A stretch of DNA of 64,000 nt from Nocardia gamkensis NBRC 108242 (GTDB lineage: Bacteria; Actinomycetota; Actinomycetes; Mycobacteriales; Mycobacteriaceae). Both the position numbers and the translations under genes were made by a program. The notes under the pieces are model-generated. The model saw nothing but the letters and a program-made list of their open reading frames with translations, was not told the origin of the DNA and did not search any database. The stretch lies in NCBI RefSeq assembly GCF_001612985.1, contig NZ_BDBM01000007.1, positions 124,001-188,000 of the forward strand, written 5' to 3'. Positions 59,604 to 64,000 of this stretch are shown here, piece by piece (the stretch's first letter is position 1; each line of letters opens with the position of its first letter).

Positions 59604-59771
59604 GCTAATTCTCGGCGGTAAATGCCGGGCGGCGATTACGCGTAATCGCCACAATCGCGTCGGACAATTCAGCGTCGAATTGTCCGGCCCGATTCAAAAT
59701 TCACCGAATGCGGATTCGCGCGCTACTTCCGACGACGGACCCGCACCTCGGTCGCTGTCCGGTAACGGTGC

Positions 59772-60512
59772 TCAAGCGCGCCACAGCTGGTAACCGGCAC
59801 GGGACAGCACGATGTTCGGCACCACCGCGTTGCGGGACAACCGGGTGATCGCCAGCACCATCTCGGCGATGTCACCGGTGGTGAGCATGGCGGACCGGTC
59901 GAGCACCTCCCGCTTCCACGCGGTCATATCGGTGTCGACGTAACCGGGGGACACCGCCGTCGCACTCACGCCGTTCCCGGACTCCTCCAGCGAAACCGTC
60001 TCGCAGAGCGAGATGAGCGCCGCCTTTGTCGCGCCGTACGCGGCGAGGCCCGCTTCCCCCGCGACTCCGGTGATCGACGCGAGCGCGACGATCTTCGCGC
60101 CGCGCTCGCGGTCGGTGCTCGCGCTCTTGCGCAGCAGCGGGAGCGCCGCCTGGATCAGGGTCAACGGCGCGCGGAAATTCACGTCGAGCATGCGCTCGTA
60201 CGCCTTCGCGGGCAGGTCGGCCACGGCACCCGCCGTGCCGGTGCCCGCGCTCAGGACCAGCACGTTCATCCCACCGAAGCGTTCCTCGTGTGCCTGCGCC
60301 AGAGCGCGCACCTGATCGAGGTCGTTCATCTGCGCGACCACGGTGTGCACCTCGGCGCCCGTCTCCTCGCGCAGGCGCGCCGCGGTCTGCTCGAGGGTTT
60401 CAGGCGTGCGCGCGGCCAGCGTCAGGTGATAGCCCTCGCCCGCCAAGCGGCGCGCCACCTCCGCGCCGATTCCGCGCGACCCGCCGGTGACCAGTGCCGT
60501 GCGGGCGCTCAT
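59772..60512 (-). CDS. SDR-family oxidoreductase
   Basis: 246 residues from ATG 60512, overlapping the thiolase stop as ATGA. TGGSRGIGAEVARRLAGEGY is the nucleotide-binding loop, SAGTG replaces the usual NAG, and ASITGVAGEAGLAAYGATKA carries the catalytic Ser and Y-x-x-x-K. The pair with a thiolase suggests a 3-hydroxyacyl-CoA dehydrogenase or 3-oxoacyl reductase role. It is second in the operon. Confidence 0.92.
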   Translation of the reverse strand: MSARTALVTGGSRGIGAEVARRLAGEGYHLTLAARTPETLEQTAARLREETGAEVHTVVAQMNDLDQVRALAQAHEERFGGMNVLVLSAGTGTAGAVADLPAKAYERMLDVNFRAPLTLIQAALPLLRKSASTDRERGAKIVALASITGVAGEAGLAAYGATKAALISLCETVSLEESGNGVSATAVSPGYVDTDMTAWKREVLDRSAMLTTGDIAEMVLAITRLSRNAVVPNIVLSRAGYQLWRA

Positions 60513-61678
60513 CCGAGGCGTTCGATGATCGTCGCGTTGGCCAGGCCACCCGCCTCGCACATCGTCTGCAGGCCGAAGCGGCCGCCGGTCTGCTCCAGGT
60601 GGTTGACCAGCGTCGACAGGATACGGGTGCCGGAGGCGCCCAGCGGGTGGCCGAGGGCGATCGCGCCGCCACGGGGGTTCAGCTTGTCCGGATCGGCGTT
60701 CACCTCTTGCCGCCAGACCAGCGGCACGGGCGCGAACGCTTCGTTCACCTCGTAGGCGTCGATGTCGTCGATGCTCAGTCCGGCGCGATCCAGCACCTTG
60801 CGCGTGGCCGGGATGACGGCCGTGAGCATGAGCAGCGGATCGTCGCCCACCACGGCGAACGAGTGGAAGCGGGCGCGCGGGCGCAACCCGAGCTTCGCCG
60901 CCGCCTCCTCGCTCATGATCAGCGCGGCGGAGGCGCCGTCGGTCAGCGGCGAGGAGTTGCCCGGGGTGATCGACCACTCGATCTCGGGGAAGCGCGCGGT
61001 GTACTGATCGTCGACGAAGGCCGGCCGCAGCTTCGCGAGGCTTTCGCCGGTGGTGGCGGGCCGGATGGTCTCGTCGGCAGTCAGCGTGCCCGCGGCGACC
61101 AATTCGTTGTCGAAGCCGCCCGCCGCCGCGGTCTCGGCCGCGAGCCGATGTGAGCGGGCCGCGAACTCGTCGAGCGCGGCGCGATCGAACTTCCACCGGG
61201 CGCTGATCACCTCGGCCGCGATGCCCTGCTGGATCAATCCCTCCGGGTACCGGTGCGCGAGCGGGCCGCGGTTGGCGTCCTTGCCCTGGCCGTTGGAGAA
61301 CATCGGCGCGCGGCTCATCGACTCCACACCGCAGGCGATCGCGATGTCGTAGGCGCCCGCGATGACACCCTGCGCCGCGAAGTGCGCCGCCTGCTGGCTG
61401 GACCCGCACTGCCGGTCCACCGTGGTGGCGGGCACCGACTCCGGGAACCCGGCGGCCAGCGCGGCGGTCCTGCTGATGTTGAACGCCTGCTCCCCGCTCT
61501 GCGTGACGCATCCGCCGACCACATCGTCCACCAGCGCGGGATCGAGGTCGTTGCGGGCGACGAGTTCGGCGAGCACGCCCGCCAGCAGGGTGGCCGGATG
61601 CACTTCCGACAGGCCGCCGCCTGCCTTGCCCTTACCGGACGGTGTACGGACGACATCGACGATGACGGCGGACCCCAT
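60509..61678 (-). CDS. Acetyl-CoA acyltransferase (thiolase)
   Basis: The 389-residue protein has the nucleophile region ATTVDRQCGSSQQAAHFAAQ, NEAFAPVPLVW, GGAIALGHPLGASGTRILST and CEAGGLANATII: the Cys, His and second Cys of thiolase II. It cleaves 3-ketoacyl-CoA or condenses acetyl-CoA. GTTAAC-containing repeats lie just upstream. The SDR gene follows with a 4-bp overlap. Confidence 0.95.
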   Translation of the reverse strand: MGSAVIVDVVRTPSGKGKAGGGLSEVHPATLLAGVLAELVARNDLDPALVDDVVGGCVTQSGEQAFNISRTAALAAGFPESVPATTVDRQCGSSQQAAHFAAQGVIAGAYDIAIACGVESMSRAPMFSNGQGKDANRGPLAHRYPEGLIQQGIAAEVISARWKFDRAALDEFAARSHRLAAETAAAGGFDNELVAAGTLTADETIRPATTGESLAKLRPAFVDDQYTARFPEIEWSITPGNSSPLTDGASAALIMSEEAAAKLGLRPRARFHSFAVVGDDPLLMLTAVIPATRKVLDRAGLSIDDIDAYEVNEAFAPVPLVWRQEVNADPDKLNPRGGAIALGHPLGASGTRILSTLVNHLEQTGGRFGLQTMCEAGGLANATIIERLG

Positions 61679-61691
61679 AGCCCTCTCCGAT

Positions 61692-61726
61692 CAGTTAAGT
61701 TAACTGCCATTCACAGTGAAGTTAAC
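61692..61726. promoter_or_regulatory. GTTAAC-type operator repeats upstream of thiolase
   Basis: CAGTTAA (61692-61698) G TTAACTG (61700-61706) is a perfect 7-1-7 palindrome. AAGTTAAC occurs at 61697-61704 and again at 61719-61726, 22 bp apart. The sites lie 14-48 bp upstream of the thiolase start. Confidence 0.65.
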
Positions 61727-61889
61727 ACAGGTTCGCTCTCTCGGGTCAGGTCGGGTGGTGCTCACGTGGGATCGCGAACGCGGCGACGACGCAGCCCGCG
61801 GGATGAGCCCGGCGCGGGTGACGACTGTGACGGCGGTGCCGCGTCGACGCCCGCGAGCGCGTCGGCGACCCTGGTGTGCTCGGGCTCTG

Positions 61890-62588
61890 TCAGGCCGCGC
61901 CCAAGCGCAGCATCGAGCGCGCCCCGCGCTGGAACTCGAAGTCCACTTCGGCGATATCCGTTCGAATTCCTCCGGCGTGCAATGCCTTTCGGAGGCGATC
62001 GAGCAGGTCGTCCAGCGGCCCACCCGCGTGGTCGACGAGTGGGAACACCCGGACCTCGCCACGGCTCGATCGCGCCAGTTCCCGCAGCGTCGCCAAGTGG
62101 AAGTCGAAATCGAGGCGGTCGGCGTAGGTGAACAGCAGATGCGAACTCAGCACCAGGTCGAAGGCGCGATCGGGAAGATCGAGCGCGGGCAGGAGGCCGA
62201 AGCGGTAGCGCCACGGGTTGGCGCGCAGATCCTCGGCGAACCGGGCCGCGGCGGCTTCCCGCACCCGCCGATGGCCGTCCGGATCCCCGTAGAAATCCCA
62301 GACGTAGCGGTCGGCGGCGGCTGTCGTGTGGGACGTGCTGTGCTCGAGTTCCTCGGCCGCCAGAGCGGTCAGCTCCGCGGCGGGCAGCCGATAGACCGGA
62401 TCCACCGCGACCACCCGCGCGCCGAGCGCGGCCGCCTCCACCGCGAAGCTCGCGGCGCCCCCGGGGCAGTCGAGGATCTCGCCACGCAGGTCGTCGCCGG
62501 TGAGCGCGAACATGGCCCGGTATTCGCTCAGCGATCGACCGGTCAGCAGATAGCCGCCCCCCTCGATCGACCCGTGCTCGTCTCCCAT
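61890..62588 (-). CDS. Class I SAM-dependent methyltransferase
   Basis: 232 residues from ATG 62588 (a GTG six codons upstream is possible). EILDCPGGAASFAVEAAALG is the SAM-binding loop, VVAVDPVYRLP the acidic end of strand 2, and FDLVLSSHLLFTYADRLDFD motif IV region. The substrate is unknown. It lies between the thiolase operon and a PucR-type regulator, reading in the same direction as both. Confidence 0.82.
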   Translation of the reverse strand: MGDEHGSIEGGGYLLTGRSLSEYRAMFALTGDDLRGEILDCPGGAASFAVEAAALGARVVAVDPVYRLPAAELTALAAEELEHSTSHTTAAADRYVWDFYGDPDGHRRVREAAAARFAEDLRANPWRYRFGLLPALDLPDRAFDLVLSSHLLFTYADRLDFDFHLATLRELARSSRGEVRVFPLVDHAGGPLDDLLDRLRKALHAGGIRTDIAEVDFEFQRGARSMLRLGAA

Positions 62589-62636
62589 GCGTCGGACGGT
62601 AGCCACGACCGGCGCGCGACGCGAGCGAGTTTCCGG

Positions 62637-63884
62637 CTAGGGCCTGCCCTCACCGGCCGGCCGGACGGGATACAGGCGCTGAATCGTCAGCGCGGCCGCC
62701 AGTAACCGCGAGTCGTGCGGATCGGTGGGATCGACGCCGGTGAGTTCGGCGACGCGGCGCAAGCGATAGCTGAAGGTGTTGGGGTGCACGTGGATCTCGG
62801 CCGCCGCGGCTTTGCGGTCGGAGCCGTGGCGCAGGTGCGCGTCGAGCGCCTCGAGCAGGTGCGGACTGTCCAGAATGGGGGAGATGCGCTCGGCCAGCCG
62901 TGCGCGCGCGGTACCCGGTCTGGTGAGCTGGTATTCCAGCAGCAGGTCGTCGAGCCGGTAGACGCCCGCGGGCTTGCCGAGCAGCCGGGCGAGTTCGGCG
63001 AGGTCGGTGGCTTCCTTCGCGGTCCGGGCGATGGCGTCCCGCGGCACGGACGCGTATTCGGCGAGGAACACCGGCGCCCCGAAGTGCTCGGTCAGTTCCT
63101 CGGCCAGCCGGTGGTAGCGGGTGTCGTCGAGTTCGGCGTCGGAAGCGCTGGGCAGCAACGCGATTCCGGTCCAGCCGTCGAAAGTGGCCAGTGTGGTGGT
63201 GCCCGCGAGAGCGTCCAAGGCGCGGTGCAGCAGCCGGATGCGTCGCCGCCCGACGAGCGTGGCGACCGTGCTCGGCTGGTCGTGGTGGCGGATGTGGATC
63301 GCGAGCACCGTGTATTGCTCGGCGAGTGCGGTGTCCGCCCGCGCCGCCAGCTCGGCGGCGGGCAACCCGTGCAGCAGCGCCGAGCACAGGGCGCGACGCG
63401 CCTCTCGTTCGGCGTTGTAGATGGACTGCTCGACCTCGGTGTAGGCCTCGATGACGGTGATGTTGATCCGCATGAGCAGCTCGAGCAGCCTGCTGACGAC
63501 CAGGACGAGTTCGTCGAGTTCTTCGCGGGAGGCCAGCGCGGCCGCCTCGTGGAGCACCGACTGCGCGGAGCCGTGCATGGCCTCGATCAGCACGGGCAAC
63601 GGGAGCCGGTCCTCGGCGTGCCGCTCGGCCACCGGAGCGACGAACGTGGCGACCTCGGCCTGGGTGAAGCTGCGCTGTTCGCCGATCGCCTGGAGCACCG
63701 CGCGGCCGCAGGCGTAGATCGCCGGAAGCACCTCGGCCGTGAAGTGACCCTCCGGCAGGTCGGCGGCCGGAGGGGTGGTGCCGAGACCCGCGGCGAGCAT
63801 GCGCTCGGCGATCTGAGGCCAGCGAGCCAGCAACCGGGCGACGAGCGGGGCGTCTCCGGCCACCGGGGACAACACGACGGACAT
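62637..63884 (-). CDS. PucR-family transcriptional regulator
   Basis: 415 residues from ATG 63884. The N-terminal 170 residues are helical (RsbRD-like sensor type). The central part (about 175-320) resembles the GGDEF-like domain of CdaR/PucR proteins, and the C-terminus holds the PucR HTH: LLEALDAHLRHGSDRKAAAA, EIHVHPNTFSYRLRRVAELT, GVDPTDPHDSRLLAAALTIQ. Such regulators control catabolic and fatty-acid-related genes. The thiolase and methyltransferase genes downstream are candidate targets. Confidence 0.92.
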   Translation of the reverse strand: MSVVLSPVAGDAPLVARLLARWPQIAERMLAAGLGTTPPAADLPEGHFTAEVLPAIYACGRAVLQAIGEQRSFTQAEVATFVAPVAERHAEDRLPLPVLIEAMHGSAQSVLHEAAALASREELDELVLVVSRLLELLMRINITVIEAYTEVEQSIYNAEREARRALCSALLHGLPAAELAARADTALAEQYTVLAIHIRHHDQPSTVATLVGRRRIRLLHRALDALAGTTTLATFDGWTGIALLPSASDAELDDTRYHRLAEELTEHFGAPVFLAEYASVPRDAIARTAKEATDLAELARLLGKPAGVYRLDDLLLEYQLTRPGTARARLAERISPILDSPHLLEALDAHLRHGSDRKAAAAEIHVHPNTFSYRLRRVAELTGVDPTDPHDSRLLAAALTIQRLYPVRPAGEGRP

Positions 63885-64000
63885 GGGCCGATTGTTTCCG
63901 ACCACACAAACGGCGGCAAGGCTACGGGCGCGGTCGCCCGAATTTTGGCTCCCGCGCCAATATTCCGAATGGAATGTTCTCCTCGCGGTGCAGTGACACC

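Overview
The window is high-GC actinobacterial DNA, most likely from Nocardia or a close mycolic-acid-containing relative. This rests on the strong G/C bias at third codon positions, frequent GTG starts, an Lsr2 nucleoid protein, a small Rpf-type lysozyme-fold protein, an antigen-85-like secreted mycolyltransferase/esterase, an MpaB-type oxygenase, and many TetR, MerR and PucR regulators. No rRNA gene, CRISPR array or intact integrase/transposase was seen. The single RNA gene recognised is tRNA-Ala(GGC) at 40886-40958.

Bases 1 to about 11300 form an accessory island that is visibly more AT-rich than the rest. It starts with the 3' end of a dihydroorotate-dehydrogenase-like gene carrying a winged-helix tail. 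Three small unknown genes follow, one sitting behind a perfect 23-bp palindrome. Then come a UvrD-type helicase scrap, a membrane-anchored zinc-ribbon protein with decapeptide repeats, and an Lsr2 paralogue. The centrepiece at 4810-6662 is a type II Thoeris anti-phage system: a ThsB-type TIR protein on the plus strand faces a ThsA effector (two membrane segments plus macro domain) on the minus strand. Translationally coupled behind thsA by an ATGA overlap is a HIT-family nucleotide hydrolase/transferase. A HIT enzyme in the same transcript as a receptor for an ADP-ribose-based signal is the most interesting observation here. The island continues with a small membrane protein, a Ser/Thr kinase with an unknown C-terminal domain, a HigB/HigA-like toxin-antitoxin pair with a perfect palindromic operator, and two diverged copies of a stand-alone HTH gene, each preceded by a 12-bp hairpin (one copy frameshifted). 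A degraded XRE regulator lies between the copies.

From about 11300 to 64000 the DNA looks like ordinary chromosome: short operons with well-spaced regulators. Regulator/target pairs are obvious at 13614-15343 (SDR and XRE), 25640-27595 (FAD monooxygenase and a TetR protein with a second HTH), 27670-28904 (AraC and VOC protein), 32436-34733 (TetR and DHA2 efflux pump), 49609-52157 (LysR and efflux pump), 53385-55358 (three small membrane proteins and MerR), and 56013-57942 (TetR and acyl-CoA dehydrogenase). Several of these gaps hold paired inverted repeats that look like operators. Other units are pgm-MFS (36112-39346), a DtxR-box-preceded Mn/Zn-type ABC importer (45755-48365), and a thiolase-SDR operon (59772-61678).

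Oddities in the core part include an APH-fold phosphotransferase homologue that has lost its catalytic HGD motif, a sirtuin remnant, and a cytochrome P450 lacking the ExxR arginine and the I-helix threonine. A DUF190 gene lacks its usual fluoride-channel neighbour.
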